Shown here in pieces: positions 26,158-35,984 of a DNA stretch of 64,000 bases. How positions within the stretch are numbered: the first letter of the stretch is position 1; each line of letters begins with the position of its first letter. The DNA comes from Oscillatoria acuminata PCC 6304 (lineage in GTDB: Bacteria; Cyanobacteriota; Cyanobacteriia; Cyanobacteriales; Laspinemataceae), in contig NC_019693.1 of the NCBI RefSeq assembly GCF_000317105.1, positions 6,139,227 to 6,203,226 of the forward strand. The letters run 5' to 3'. The position numbers were made by a program, and so were the translations under genes. The notes under the pieces are model-generated. The model was given only the letters and a program-made list of their open reading frames with translations, was not told the origin of the DNA and did not search any database.

Positions 26158-27576
26158 CTATGTAGACAGAGTTAAACTGTAGTTTGTATTTACCCCTTGG
26201 AAACCGGGAGAAACCAGCACGAGGTAGTCCCCGGGCGTCAAAGTGCGATTCAGGGCTTCCGGTGTTGTACCACTTTGAATGGACTCAGCAATCAAGTTCC
26301 CTTGCTCGATCGCCCCATTATTATTCACCCCTTGATAGAGTCTTAAATCGGCATCATCATTCAGACCCGTGAGCAATAAATTGACGTTTTTCACATCATT
26401 CAGAACAAACCGGAAATAGTCTTCTGGGTCCGGATCTCCCACAAAATCATCAATTCGACGAGTCCCGGCTAAAATCCCCAAATTTGTTGCTGTATTTGGG
26501 GTATTTCCTCCTAAATCTCCCGTCACCGGGGTAGCAATCAAATTCAAATTGTACGGAGTTGTCGCACCGGGAACCCCCTGGGAAACATTCACAAAATAGT
26601 TACCCGCTGTGAAAAATCCGGTGATAGAATCTTGAAGGGTTCCGGCTTGTTCAGAGAAACCGACCCGTTCAGTATTAGGATCGGCCAATCCATCATTATT
26701 ACTGTCAAAAAACAGTTCTAGGTCGGCATCTTGAGTCATGCCATTAATGACCAAATTTAAGTTTGTTGGCCCTGACAAACTAAAGCGGTAGAAGTCATTG
26801 GAATTGGTGTTAGAAATTGACTGATTAAAGGTTTGAACCCCTGTGAGTACCCCAACATTTAAAGCCGTTTGTGCAGTGTTTCCAGGTCCTACCGGGACAG
26901 GCGGTGGCGGTGGCGGTGGCGCTAACGGTGGCAGGGGTGTTCCTCCGGGAGTCGCGATTCGTCCTTCTTGTATTCCATTGGATAAATAATGTTCAAATGC
27001 CTGCCGGAAGTTGAACCCAAATGCTTGCTGTAAATCGGGATTAGCGGCTAAATAGAAGCGGACATTAAAGTTGGGAGAGGAGGTCCGTCCTTCATTCGTG
27101 CCAATAAATTGAAAGTGTTCGACTAACTGCCGGTTGTTCAATCCCGCTTGTTGCAAGTCGGGGTTGACAGTTCGGTAAAAGTTGGTATCAAAGGTGATGG
27201 CAGAAGGACGACCCTCGTTAATTCCAAAGGCTTGGTAATGATTAAATAGGGCTTCACTCCCGACAACCCCTGCCGATGCCAATCCAGGATTGGCATTCCC
27301 ATAAACAACGGGATTAAAAACTAATGAAAAGGGGCGATTTTCTCGCACCCCAAAGTTAGACAGATGATCATAGAATTGCCGGCGAGTCGTCAAACCGGCA
27401 GCCGCTAGTCCGGGATTATTCCGCCGATAAAAGTCTAAATCTACTGTCGGGGAAAATGCCCGTCCTTCATTGATACCGAAGGCTAATAAATGGTCCAAGG
27501 CTTGCTGATTATTTAATCCCCGCAAGTCTGGATTAACAGCGCGATAAAAATCCGCATCCAATAAGTTAATTGCCAT
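26158..27576 (-). CDS. Repeat protein with five EGR-type repeats and two PPC domains
   Basis: 472 residues. Five repeats of about 41 residues fill 5-206, each with a (D/N)..FYR..NPDL...GL pattern and a closing H....GI.EGR motif. A Pro-rich linker (213-232) joins them to two bacterial pre-peptidase C-terminal (PPC) domains (about 233-345 and 355-472), each with DFYRF.L or DYFRFVL, DADL.L and GNYFV.V or GDYLVLV strands. PPC domains usually accompany secreted enzymes; here there is no protease domain and no obvious signal peptide, so export may use another route. Probably a surface or matrix protein; function unknown. Confidence 0.75.
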   Translation of the reverse strand: MAINLLDADFYRAVNPDLRGLNNQQALDHLLAFGINEGRAFSPTVDLDFYRRNNPGLAAAGLTTRRQFYDHLSNFGVRENRPFSLVFNPVVYGNANPGLASAGVVGSEALFNHYQAFGINEGRPSAITFDTNFYRTVNPDLQQAGLNNRQLVEHFQFIGTNEGRTSSPNFNVRFYLAANPDLQQAFGFNFRQAFEHYLSNGIQEGRIATPGGTPLPPLAPPPPPPPVPVGPGNTAQTALNVGVLTGVQTFNQSISNTNSNDFYRFSLSGPTNLNLVINGMTQDADLELFFDSNNDGLADPNTERVGFSEQAGTLQDSITGFFTAGNYFVNVSQGVPGATTPYNLNLIATPVTGDLGGNTPNTATNLGILAGTRRIDDFVGDPDPEDYFRFVLNDVKNVNLLLTGLNDDADLRLYQGVNNNGAIEQGNLIAESIQSGTTPEALNRTLTPGDYLVLVSPGFQGVNTNYSLTLST

Positions 27577-28196
27577 GATTTATCTTACCCTATTTGGGCG
27601 TTACATTTCGGGGAACGTCTAGGGATGGGTTAGATTTCAAAACCTTGACCTAGACTAATTGTTTAAAGGAGCATCAATACTTAATTATGATTGATTTTCC
27701 CAGGATCTGTCAACTCAACTGCACAATAAATCTTGATTTTTCTATGGGTTTTCCTGGCTACCGTTCACCCAAATCCTTGTCTATCAACGATTTAATGGAT
27801 TTTGACAGGTTCTATTTTAGATGAAAATCAATCCTCAAAAGGGGTTACTTTGCTTTCCGCTCGGTCTAGCTCGACTGATTGGATTGGGCATCCATCCCCT
27901 TTAGAGTATGATATAGCCAGCCTCAATCAGTTGCCTCATTCTGGAATAAGGCAAGGCTAAGGTTTCCTCATTTTAAATTCCAGGAATGATTTAAAATCCA
28001 AATGGAAATTGATAAAACTAATGGAAACATCGAAATTCGTTAATTGGAGTTCAATTGCAAGAGAAGAGAGCGTTTTCAAAATCACCTCTAACCATGAAAA
28101 ATTAAGCGTTGAAACAATTATTCAGTGCCAGAATTCAGAGCAAACCAAATTGCATTCAAAAACGAGTTCTGCCGGTGAGGGAGTTGTCTAATCCCC
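27577..28196. other. Spacer without a supported gene
   Basis: 620 bases, A+T-rich, upstream of the PPC gene. A 60-codon open frame at 28009-28191 (+) has a TTG start and unremarkable composition; it is not called. No repeat family was recognised. Confidence 0.5.
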
Positions 28197-29855
28197 TCAA
28201 GCATCCAGGGGTTTTGACAGGGTGTCATGAGGATTGAGGTCGATCGCATTCATGACATTAACCACCTGAGCGATCGCTGCTGCTTGCTGTTGCGCTGTGA
28301 GGGCAATATTTTGATTGTTCACAAAAATATTATCGATCGCTTGCGCCACCCCGTCAAATGCCTCAGCCATTTCCTGAACGATCGCCACCCCGGTTTGGAC
28401 CGTTTCAAGGCCCTCTTCCGTTACCGTCACCGTAGAGGCGATTGCCGTCTGGATATCACTAATTAAGTTACTAATCTTTTGAGCAAGCACCTTACTTTGG
28501 TCCGCTAAAGACCGAATTTCGCTGGCAACCACGCCAAATCCCTTCCCCTGCTCCCCCGCACGACTCGCCTCGATCGCCGCATTCAAGGCTAGAATATTGG
28601 TTTGAGTTGCTAAATGACTGACTAACCGAGAAATATCCCCAATTTGAGCCGCCTGCTGCTGAGTGCGCGTAATCTCCTCGGCGATCGCTCCCACCTTCTG
28701 CTCTAACGTATTCATCCCAGTTTGAGTCCGTTGCACCGCCGCCTTTCCCCCGGAAGAAAGCGATCGCGATCGATGAGCTTGAGCATCTGCTGCCTTCGCT
28801 TGCTCTGCTGTCGCACTTGCAGAGGCTTCCAATTCATTCATCGTTGTTCTAATTTGAGAAAATGCGGTTGCCAACTCCGTAGACAGAGTTTTTTGCATCT
28901 TCGCTCTGTATTCTAGGGATTCAAATGCCTCTTTCAGGCTGGTTTCTGCTTGCAGTCGCTGGATATCGATATGTCCTAGAGTCCAGGCATTCCACCAAAT
29001 CAACCCGGAAAAAACTATCACATTTAATATCCCTAGGAGCGAAATTCCCATTTCTGCCGTGTATAACTCTCCCCGCCAACCGATTAAAATCATCCAACAT
29101 AACAACGGCGGGATCCCAATTGCTGCGGGATAAAGTCGTCTCGCCATCAATCCTCCTGCGGTGGGACTGGCGATCGGGGCCATAATTCCCGCATCAAGAC
29201 GTGCAAACAGCATCGCCAAACACAGCACGATAAATCCCACCGCCGTATGCAATGCCATCGCTGTAAACGCTTTATCTAAGCGATAAAAAAACGCATTGCC
29301 ATACAAGTACCCCAAAAGCCCAAAAAACGCAATTAAAAATCCTAGGATGGTCAAACATTGCGCCGCCAAATAGTTGGGTCTAGGAATACAAATCAACAGC
29401 AAAGCCGAACCCAACAACAGAAAATTCAAGGCACTATTCGGTGCCATTCGTCCGGGAGTCGCCGTCGCCACAGCATCCACAGATTCTTTGAAAAACAGTT
29501 CGTCAATGCCGAAATTGACGCCAAACCCATACTGCATTAATGTCAATAACCCTAGGGCCAAAACCAAGATGGCACAAATCAAAGCAACCCGCCTACTCTG
29601 ACTCTCTCTGGGCCCTTGATGCCACAAACTAATGCAAGTTCCTCCCAGAATAAAGCCAATCGCGGTATTGGCTTTCATGGTTACCAATCCAGGGAGGACA
29701 CTTTTGAGCGTCGAGATATCGAACATCCATCCGAAGATGACCAGACAGCCAATCAGAATAACGGTAATGCTGGCTATCCGAGAAATAGATAACAGGACCG
29801 ATCGCTCATTAGAAGCCGAGATAATCTGTGGAAACTGACGGGACTGTTCGTACAT
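28197..29855 (-). CDS. Membrane-embedded methyl-accepting chemotaxis-type signalling protein
   Basis: 552 residues. About seven hydrophobic segments occupy residues 23-295, with no periplasmic sensor domain, so the membrane block itself may be the sensor. A short coiled region leads to an MCP signalling domain (about 330-540) with the hairpin tip [20 protein letters not shown] (422-441). The protein lacks a HAMP domain. Such proteins signal to CheA/CheW in phototaxis, but none of those genes is nearby. Confidence 0.85.
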   Translation of the reverse strand: MYEQSRQFPQIISASNERSVLLSISRIASITVILIGCLVIFGWMFDISTLKSVLPGLVTMKANTAIGFILGGTCISLWHQGPRESQSRRVALICAILVLALGLLTLMQYGFGVNFGIDELFFKESVDAVATATPGRMAPNSALNFLLLGSALLLICIPRPNYLAAQCLTILGFLIAFFGLLGYLYGNAFFYRLDKAFTAMALHTAVGFIVLCLAMLFARLDAGIMAPIASPTAGGLMARRLYPAAIGIPPLLCWMILIGWRGELYTAEMGISLLGILNVIVFSGLIWWNAWTLGHIDIQRLQAETSLKEAFESLEYRAKMQKTLSTELATAFSQIRTTMNELEASASATAEQAKAADAQAHRSRSLSSGGKAAVQRTQTGMNTLEQKVGAIAEEITRTQQQAAQIGDISRLVSHLATQTNILALNAAIEASRAGEQGKGFGVVASEIRSLADQSKVLAQKISNLISDIQTAIASTVTVTEEGLETVQTGVAIVQEMAEAFDGVAQAIDNIFVNNQNIALTAQQQAAAIAQVVNVMNAIDLNPHDTLSKPLDA

Positions 29856-30500
29856 GGACTTTTTTACCTAAATCAGGAGTTTGAGAGCAGCCGAATCATT
29901 CGAGAAGACTTGCTGGGTGAGTTTTGACAAAACCGCAGCAGATTTGGTCATTTTATATCAGGTCCGGTAATTTGGCCTCAATAAATTGTACAAATTATAC
30001 CTAAATTCTCTGCAAATTTTAGAGGGTTTGAGTTGATTAAATAAAAATTAAACCGACCTAATCTGTCGGATTGATTTGACTTGAGTTAGTTTTTAACGGC
30101 GTAAGCTCAACCCATAAGGTCTAAGGATTGGAATTAACCCCAATTTGAGATGAGTGTTTAATTTTACAGAACTGATCGCCCGGTAAATTCCCTGGGGAAG
30201 GAGATGCCGCTACCTGGAAGAGTCTGCGGTTTTAAGGGTTGAGTGCATCCTGACTGGAGTTAGGGGTTATGAAGCCTAAAATCTTTGCTAGTCTAGCATC
30301 TCCTGCTCCTGGGGGGAAACCCATCGGCTCAAAAAAGCGCCCCCCAATCACAGTCTTGACCAGCCCGGGGAGAGGGTACAGGGCAAACCTTCCATTCAGG
30401 TGTTACCCTGGAAGCGGTTAACCCCGAACCGAGGGAGCATTTTTTTCAGAGTTCGGAGCCAATCACGCCACTTCCTATTAAGAGCGTAGAGCGATCGCCA
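29856..30500. other. Spacer, promoters of divergent genes
   Basis: 645 bases between divergent genes. The left half is A+T-rich; no repeat, RNA or short gene was recognised. Confidence 0.5.
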
Positions 30501-31211
30501 ATGAACGAGCTGGATAAATACTATCGAGAACTGGGGTTAGAGCCTGGAGCATCACTAGAGGAAGTGAACCAGGCGTATAAAGATTTGGCGTTTATTTGGC
30601 ATCCCGATCGCATTCCCAAAGATAATGCCCGCCTGGTTTCCAAAGCCCAAGATAAATTAAAACAAATTAATGAAGCCCGCGATCGCCTCCGTTCAACCCC
30701 CCGAAAACTTCACCCCAGCGATCGGCCCTCATCAGGATATCAAACCAGCAAATCCAGCGCCGGTTACACCTACTCCAACCCGAACCATGCCAGCGATCAG
30801 ACGAGGACTCATGCTCAGGGTCAATGGCGATCGCACAAACCGCACAATCCCGACTTAACCGGCGCTGATTTGCGGGGTCAAGACTTGCGGGAAAAAGATT
30901 TATCCGGCAGAAATTTAAGCCATGCGAACCTCAGTCAAGCTGACCTGAGTGATGGCTTTTTACACAAAATTAATCTATCCGGAGCCAACTTGCAAGGAGC
31001 GAACTTATTCCGAGCCAATTTATTGCAAGCCAATCTCACTTATGCGAACTTACAAAATGTCAATTTAATCGGAGCCGATTTGAGTGGAGCCGATTTAACG
31101 GGTGCTGACCTACGCGGTGCTAAAATGGGCACAAAAGACCGCCTTTTCGTGAAGCTCATTGGCACTAAGTTAACCGGAGCCATCATGCCAGATGGTCGCA
31201 TTCATGAGTAA
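30501..31211 (+). CDS. J-domain protein fused to pentapeptide repeats
   Basis: 236 residues. The N-terminal J domain (about 5-65) has YYRELGLEPGASLEEVNQAY and the essential HPD in FIWHPDRIP. A hydrophilic Ser/His-rich linker (70-110) is followed by about 19 pentapeptide repeats (A(D/N)LSGADL type, 118-225), which form a right-handed quadrilateral helix. The J domain should stimulate a DnaK ATPase, with the pentapeptide rod probably choosing the client. This pairing is common in cyanobacteria; the client is unknown. Confidence 0.88.
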   Translation: MNELDKYYRELGLEPGASLEEVNQAYKDLAFIWHPDRIPKDNARLVSKAQDKLKQINEARDRLRSTPRKLHPSDRPSSGYQTSKSSAGYTYSNPNHASDQTRTHAQGQWRSHKPHNPDLTGADLRGQDLREKDLSGRNLSHANLSQADLSDGFLHKINLSGANLQGANLFRANLLQANLTYANLQNVNLIGADLSGADLTGADLRGAKMGTKDRLFVKLIGTKLTGAIMPDGRIHE

Positions 31212-31260
31212 TTGAATTTCTCCCCAATATGGGCGTCACGACTGAAGTCGTTCTCAAGTC

Positions 31261-31358
31261 TGTAAAAACCCGCCCCGCAGGCTGTAGCCCGGAGGCTATA
31301 CGGACAAAGCCCGCCTGCGCGGGCTCAAGAGTAAAACGACTTTTGAGGATTTGGTATC
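31261..31358. repeat. Dispersed repeat family B, copy 4
   Basis: CCCGCCCCGCAGGCTGTAGC with GCCCGGAGGCTATACGG and the GCCCGCCTGCGCGGGC hairpin, ending ATTTGGTATCA. It differs from copies 2 and 3 in the first hairpin, defining a subfamily shared with the next two copies. Confidence 0.8.
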
Positions 31359-31362
31359 ATAC

Positions 31363-31445
31363 GCAACCTGGTTGTCAAAGTAAAAACCCGCCCCGCAGGC
31401 TGTAGCCCGGAGGCTATACGGACAAAGCCCGCCTGCGCGGGCTAA
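31363..31445. repeat. Dispersed repeat family B, copy 5, cut short by a family A element
   Basis: Left arm GCAACCTGGTTGTCAAAG, then the same core as copy 4. After GGGCTAA the expected right arm is missing because the family A element starts there. Confidence 0.75.
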
Positions 31446-31628
31446 GGGAACTCCAAAAAATAAAATCTCCAAAATGTTCGTTCGTAGTGACTACTCAACG
31501 GAGTAGCCCCCTCAATGTAGGGGCGCAATGCTTGCGCCCTCCTCAATGTAGGGGCGCAATGCTTGCGCCCCTACAGATACCTTCCTTTCAGTTAAACGGT
31601 TGGAGGATTTATATTTTGCAATTCCCTA
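31443..31628. mobile_element. Family A MITE-like element, complete, reverse orientation
   Basis: About 186 bp. The ends are TAAGGGAACTCCAAAAAATA (left) and TTTATATTTTGCAATTCCCT (right), imperfect inverted repeats flanked by TA. The core has two tandem GTAGGGGCGCAATGCTTGCG units and a CGTTCGTAGTGACTACT module. No coding capacity. Confidence 0.75.
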
Positions 31629-31640
31629 AAGAGAAAAAGG

Positions 31641-31770
31641 TCTGTAAAAACCCGCAGGCTGTAGCCCGGAGGCTACAGGGACGAAGCCCGCCCTTCGACG
31701 GGGCTCAGCACAGGCCTGCGCGGGCTAAAGAAAAAAAGAAAATCGACTTTTTACAACCGGATTTGGTATA
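31641..31770. repeat. Dispersed repeat family B, copy 6, with an internal insert
   Basis: From TCTGTAAAAACCCGC to ACAACCGGATTTGGTATA. The GCCCGCC..TGCGCGGGC hairpin is split by about 23 bases containing GGGGCTCAGCACAGG, analogous to but different from the insert in copy 1. Confidence 0.8.
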
Positions 31771-31826
31771 ACCAGATGCTCCCACTCCTCAATCCATTGC
31801 TCCTGATGATTAAGTTGAACTGAGCG

Positions 31827-33668
31827 CTATGAATCTGCTTCCTTCTGGGAAGGAGGTTCGGCGTCAGGCGGTGGGGTGACTTGAGACTGAGCCTCCCCGG
31901 ATTCTCGGGTAGCCTCGACCACTGCCGGATCTTGCCGTTGCGGGCGTTTTAAGAGGCGATCGCTCTCCATCGGAGGCAACTCTGACTCATCTGGATGTGC
32001 CGGAGTCACTTCCACCGCCGGTTCAGACACCTCAATCACCTCGATTACCCCATCTTCTATCGGAATGACAGATTCGGCAGGAGGTGCGAGTTCCACTTCA
32101 GGAGCATATTCTTCAACCGATTCAGGAGTCAGTCTCCCTTCGGTTAAAATTTCTGTTGCCAAGTCCTCCATAACTTCTGGCGCTTCTTCTGGCGCTTCAG
32201 TTTCTGGGGGAGTCGGTGGGGTCGCCTCCAGGACTTGTTCCTCTACTTGCACAATCCCCTCATCGGTGATGATGACTGCTTCTACTTCTTCCTCTGCCGA
32301 GGGATGGGCGGAAGTGACCACCTCAACGGGTTCCCCTTCCTGTACTGTGACCTCCACAACCACATCAGAAGTTTTAACAACCACCGTCGGCGTTTCTTCT
32401 AAGGGGGTGGTTTCAGAGCGTTCCGGGGATGACTCCACAGTCATCGAGTCTTGGGCGATCGCCGGTTTGGTCTCCACCTCAGTTTTAGTCTCAACGGGCT
32501 GAGAACTCGGCACTGTCGGCTTGACGGGAGGCGACTTGCGGAAATTCAGCAATCCTCGTAAACCCTCTTGAATTTGGGTCAACAAACCCGGACCCTGGGG
32601 TTTTTTAGCCACTGGAGTTGCTGATTTTGCTGCAACTTTATTCAGGGAGGGCTTAATGGGTTGATCCAACGGGGGATTGGGGATATTTTCTGCTACGGCT
32701 TTGGCTTCCGCTGTGGTGACCCCCGGACTCTCTAAATCATCATCATCAAAGCCAAAATCATCTTCTGTAGACACCTCAGATTCCACCGTAGCGCCTTCGA
32801 GTGCTGCTGCTGCCGGCATTTCTACCTGTTCATCAGTGGCATCTCCCCCGGACACTGCCCCCGGCCCCTCTACAGGGATGACTTCCGATTCGGGTTGGAT
32901 TAAACCGGGTTCTGGCGGTGGGGGTTCCACGGGAACGGGTGGTTGGACCAGGGTAGGTTCTGGCGGTGGGGGTTCTACGGGAACGGGTGGTTGAACCCCG
33001 GTGGGTTCAGGACTGGAAACCGAGACGACCTCAGCCTGGGGTTGAGGTTGAGTCGTTGGCCCTGGAGTGGGTTTGGCTGTGGGTTTGACTTTAGATTTAT
33101 CTTTGTTTTTGTCTTTACCTTTAAATAAGAAAGAGAAGCGATCGGCAAATCGCGGCGTTTTTGGCTTCACTGGGGTAACCTTAGCCGCTGGTTTTGTCGG
33201 AGTCGCAGGTTCCGCAGTCACTGGGGCTGGGGGGACCTCTGGAACCGTTGCTACGGGAGTGGGGGCGACTGCGGGTTCCTCAACCTTGACCGGGGTTTGG
33301 GGGACAGGTTGGGATACAGTTTGCGGTTTCGGGGCTGCTTTGGGTTTAAACAGTCCGGTTAACCCTCCGGTGAGGCGATTGATTTGCTCACCCGATACGG
33401 GAGTTTGCTCCGCTAGTGGGGTTGTTTGTCGCCGCAGGGTCAAGGCTTGCCAGCCAAACCAACCCAACAACCCGACACTGGCCATTTGTCCGAGGAGGAC
33501 CGCCCCGGAAATCCGGCCTGCACAGAACCATAAGACTAAGGCATAAAAGAGTCCAACGCCACTCCAAACGAGATCGCCTTTGCGATGAACTTCTGGAAAA
33601 AAGAAAGCGGCCATATAAATCGCGAAGCTACCCACCGCGACGGCTAAGGCCAGAATGTATGGAAGCAT
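31827..33668 (-). CDS. Ycf66-family membrane protein with a very long acidic C-terminal extension
   Basis: 613 residues. The first about 80 residues contain three or four hydrophobic segments (LPYILALAVAVGSFAIYMAAFFFPEVHRKGDL, then LVWSGVGLFYALVLWFCAGR) that match the Ycf66 family known from cyanobacteria and some plastids, function unknown. The rest (about 100-613) is low-complexity: Pro/Val/Glu/Thr-rich with repeated PVPVEPPPPEP motifs and basic KDKNKDKSKVKP. Typical Ycf66 proteins are much shorter. The tail should be disordered and cytoplasmic or lumenal. The long open frames on the opposite strand are shadows of this codon bias. Confidence 0.75.
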   Translation of the reverse strand: MLPYILALAVAVGSFAIYMAAFFFPEVHRKGDLVWSGVGLFYALVLWFCAGRISGAVLLGQMASVGLLGWFGWQALTLRRQTTPLAEQTPVSGEQINRLTGGLTGLFKPKAAPKPQTVSQPVPQTPVKVEEPAVAPTPVATVPEVPPAPVTAEPATPTKPAAKVTPVKPKTPRFADRFSFLFKGKDKNKDKSKVKPTAKPTPGPTTQPQPQAEVVSVSSPEPTGVQPPVPVEPPPPEPTLVQPPVPVEPPPPEPGLIQPESEVIPVEGPGAVSGGDATDEQVEMPAAAALEGATVESEVSTEDDFGFDDDDLESPGVTTAEAKAVAENIPNPPLDQPIKPSLNKVAAKSATPVAKKPQGPGLLTQIQEGLRGLLNFRKSPPVKPTVPSSQPVETKTEVETKPAIAQDSMTVESSPERSETTPLEETPTVVVKTSDVVVEVTVQEGEPVEVVTSAHPSAEEEVEAVIITDEGIVQVEEQVLEATPPTPPETEAPEEAPEVMEDLATEILTEGRLTPESVEEYAPEVELAPPAESVIPIEDGVIEVIEVSEPAVEVTPAHPDESELPPMESDRLLKRPQRQDPAVVEATRESGEAQSQVTPPPDAEPPSQKEADS

Positions 33669-34137
33669 AATGCCGGTTCCCCCTGCTGTCTACTACATGG
33701 ACGACTCACCCGTTCGTCTCTACAATGGTCATTCTACCGTTCTACAGACGGCGATCGGATCTTCCCCAAAGACGATCATGGGAGGTTTTGAGTTGAAGTC
33801 AGGATATTGGGGGGTTCAGTGGAGTGTTTCCCGAGGCGATCGCAGCCCGTAGCGACAGGAAGCCTACCATACTCCTCCTGATTTGCCTAGACTCAACCTA
33901 GAGAATTTGCTTCATTTGTCAAGAATTGGTCAACAGAAAATCTGACCATTTCACCCAGGAGGAGAAACCCCATCGTCCCTCTAGCAAAGTCTTAGCAAAC
34001 ATTTGAGTGCTAGTCACCCCGCCAATCTCTGGGGAAACTGGAGAGCAAGTTGGCAACTGGGGCCAACTGAAGAATTCCTCTGAACGGGCTACCCTAAAAA
34101 AGGTAAGAGACAGAAACACAAAGAGACCCAAAACGTT
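33669..34137. other. Spacer, promoters of Ycf66-like gene and gnd
   Basis: 469 bases between divergent genes, with no repeat family, RNA or convincing short gene. Confidence 0.5.
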
Positions 34138-35595
34138 ATGAGTAAGCAGAAATTTGGTGTGATTGGTTTAGGGGTCATGGGAGAAAACCTGGCTCTCAAC
34201 GTCGAAAGTCGGGGCTTTCCCGTAGCCGTTTATAATCGCACCGGCAGCGTGACGGAAAAATTCATGGCAGTCCGAGGTGACACCAAACAAGTCAAAGCCA
34301 CCTACAGCTTAGAAGAGTTTGTCTCTTCCCTAGAACGCCCCCGTCGCATCCTGCTCATGGTCAAAGCGGGTGGTCCGGTGGATGCCGTCATTACTCAACT
34401 CAAGCCCTTATTGGAAGAGGGCGACATGATTATTGATGGCGGGAATTCCCTGTATCAAGACACGGAACGCCGGACCAAAGATTTGGAATCCACCGGACTC
34501 GGATTTGTCGGCATGGGAGTCAGCGGTGGCGAAGAAGGCGCACTCAAAGGACCGAGTTTAATGCCCGGTGGGACTGAACAAGCGTACCGCGACTTAGAAC
34601 CTATCCTAACTGCGATCGCCGCCCAAGTGAATGATGGTCCCTGCGTCACCTATATCGGCCCTGGGGGTTCCGGTCACTATGTGAAAATGGTGCATAATGG
34701 CATCGAATATGGCGATATGCAGCTAATCGCCGAAGCCTATGACCTCCTCAAAAGCATCCTCGGACTGGATCATCACCAGTTACATAAAGTATTTACCGAG
34801 TGGAATACTACCCCAGAACTGGATTCATTTCTGATTGAAATTACCGCCGATATTTTCCGCTACCTCGACCCCCAAACCAAGGGGCCTCTGGTAGAAATGA
34901 TTATGGATTCCGCTGGACAAAAAGGCACCGGACGCTGGACTGCTGCGGATGCTTTAGAATTAGGCGTGGCCATTCCCACGATCGCCGCTGCGGTGAATGC
35001 CCGGATTATGTCTTCTATCAAAGAGGAACGGGTGGCTGCTTCTCAGCAATTAACCGGACCCAGTATCCAGTTTAATGGAGATGCTCAGGAGTTTATCAAT
35101 AAGGTTCGCGATGCCTTATACTGCTCTAAAATTTGTTCCTATGCCCAAGGCATGGATTTATTGAGCAAAGCCTCCAAACAGTTTGGATATAAATTAAATC
35201 TGGGTGAAGTCGCCCGGATTTGGAAAGGCGGCTGTATTATTCGCGCCGCTTTCCTGGATAAAATCAAGCAAGCCTTTGATGAAAATCCCGAATTACCGAA
35301 CTTGCTCCTAGCGCCGGAATTCAAACAAACCATTTTGGACCGCCAAGAAGCATGGCGGGATGTCATTTCTATGTCGAATAAAATGGGAATTCCAGTTCCA
35401 GCTTTTAGTGCATCCCTAGATTATTTCGACAGCTACCGCCGCGATCGCCTCCCCCAAAATCTCACTCAAGCCCAACGGGATTACTTCGGCGCACATACCT
35501 ATGAACGCACCGATAAATCCCGGGGTGAATTCTTCCATACCGAATGGACCCAAACCGATGTAGAAACCTTGCGGAAAACGGGACAACCCGAGTAA
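34138..35595 (+). CDS. gnd: 6-phosphogluconate dehydrogenase (NADP+, decarboxylating)
   Basis: 485 residues, full length. GLGVMGENLALNVESRG is the NADP-binding Rossmann loop; GMGVSGGEEGALKGPSLMPGG and GGSGHYVKMVHNGIEYGDMQ carry the substrate- and catalytic-lysine motifs. It converts 6-phosphogluconate to ribulose 5-phosphate plus CO2 and NADPH in the oxidative pentose phosphate pathway, the main dark sugar catabolism of cyanobacteria. Monocistronic; an inverted AGAAACCGGGTTTCT pair follows at 35613-35674. Confidence 0.97.
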   Translation: MSKQKFGVIGLGVMGENLALNVESRGFPVAVYNRTGSVTEKFMAVRGDTKQVKATYSLEEFVSSLERPRRILLMVKAGGPVDAVITQLKPLLEEGDMIIDGGNSLYQDTERRTKDLESTGLGFVGMGVSGGEEGALKGPSLMPGGTEQAYRDLEPILTAIAAQVNDGPCVTYIGPGGSGHYVKMVHNGIEYGDMQLIAEAYDLLKSILGLDHHQLHKVFTEWNTTPELDSFLIEITADIFRYLDPQTKGPLVEMIMDSAGQKGTGRWTAADALELGVAIPTIAAAVNARIMSSIKEERVAASQQLTGPSIQFNGDAQEFINKVRDALYCSKICSYAQGMDLLSKASKQFGYKLNLGEVARIWKGGCIIRAAFLDKIKQAFDENPELPNLLLAPEFKQTILDRQEAWRDVISMSNKMGIPVPAFSASLDYFDSYRRDRLPQNLTQAQRDYFGAHTYERTDKSRGEFFHTEWTQTDVETLRKTGQPE

Positions 35596-35612
35596 GAGTA
35601 GGTGTTTAAAGC

Positions 35613-35674
35613 AACCGGGTTTCTTCCCTAAATCTCGCTTATCCCACCCAGATCAGCGCCCAAACCCGGTTTCT
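35613..35674. repeat. Inverted pair of AACCGGGTTTCTT repeats after gnd
   Basis: AACCGGGTTTCTT (35613) and AAACCCGGTTTCT (35662) are inverted copies about 35 bp apart, 18 bases after the gnd stop. Confidence 0.75.
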
Positions 35675-35807
35675 AGTCCCCGGCAAGAATCTTTTGGATC
35701 ATGGTACCCGGCTAGCTGCTGTACAGAGGCGATCTCGTCTGTACAGCAGCTATAATTAAATCTACCCAGGCCATACCCCATCTAAACTGTCTCCGGATAG
35801 TGCTTTC

Positions 35808-35952
35808 GGGAGCATCTCTTAGGGAAAGAGACCTAACCCCCCAGCCCCCTTCCCTAAGAGGGAAGGGGGAGAAAGATATTTATTCTCCCCTCCCCTTGAA
35901 GGGTGAGGGGGGAGAGATTAAAGCGGTTTTTAGGCAAAATTGAGATGCTCCC
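35808..35952. mobile_element. Family D MITE-like element, copy 2 (complete)
   Basis: Ends GGGAGCATCTC and GAGATGCTCCC are perfect 11-bp inverted repeats. Inside are GACCTAACCCCCCAGCCCCC, the CCCTTCCCTAAGAGGGAAGGG hairpin and GTTTTTAGGCAAAATT. Similar units are found at 37911-38195 and 58010-58190. Confidence 0.75.
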
Positions 35953-35984
35953 AATAATCCAAATTTTTTATTGCGGTACGGGGG

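Larger units (their letters stand above)
31212..31826. repeat. Composite nest of repeat families B and A
   Basis: No gene in 615 bases. Order: a TCACGACTGAAGTCGTTCTC module (31236-31255), family B copies at 31261-31358 and 31363-31445, a complete family A element at 31443-31628, a family B copy at 31641-31770, and an isolated family D end AGATGCTCCC at 31773-31782. This is the densest repeat cluster in the window. Confidence 0.85.

Noticed and set aside
28009-28191. 60-codon open frame (+) with TTG start
   Set aside because: Weak start, another short frame overlaps it, no family.
32065-33546. Long Ser/Gly/Thr-rich open frames (+) opposite the Ycf66-like gene
   Set aside because: They are antisense shadows of Glu/Pro/Val-rich codons in the real gene.
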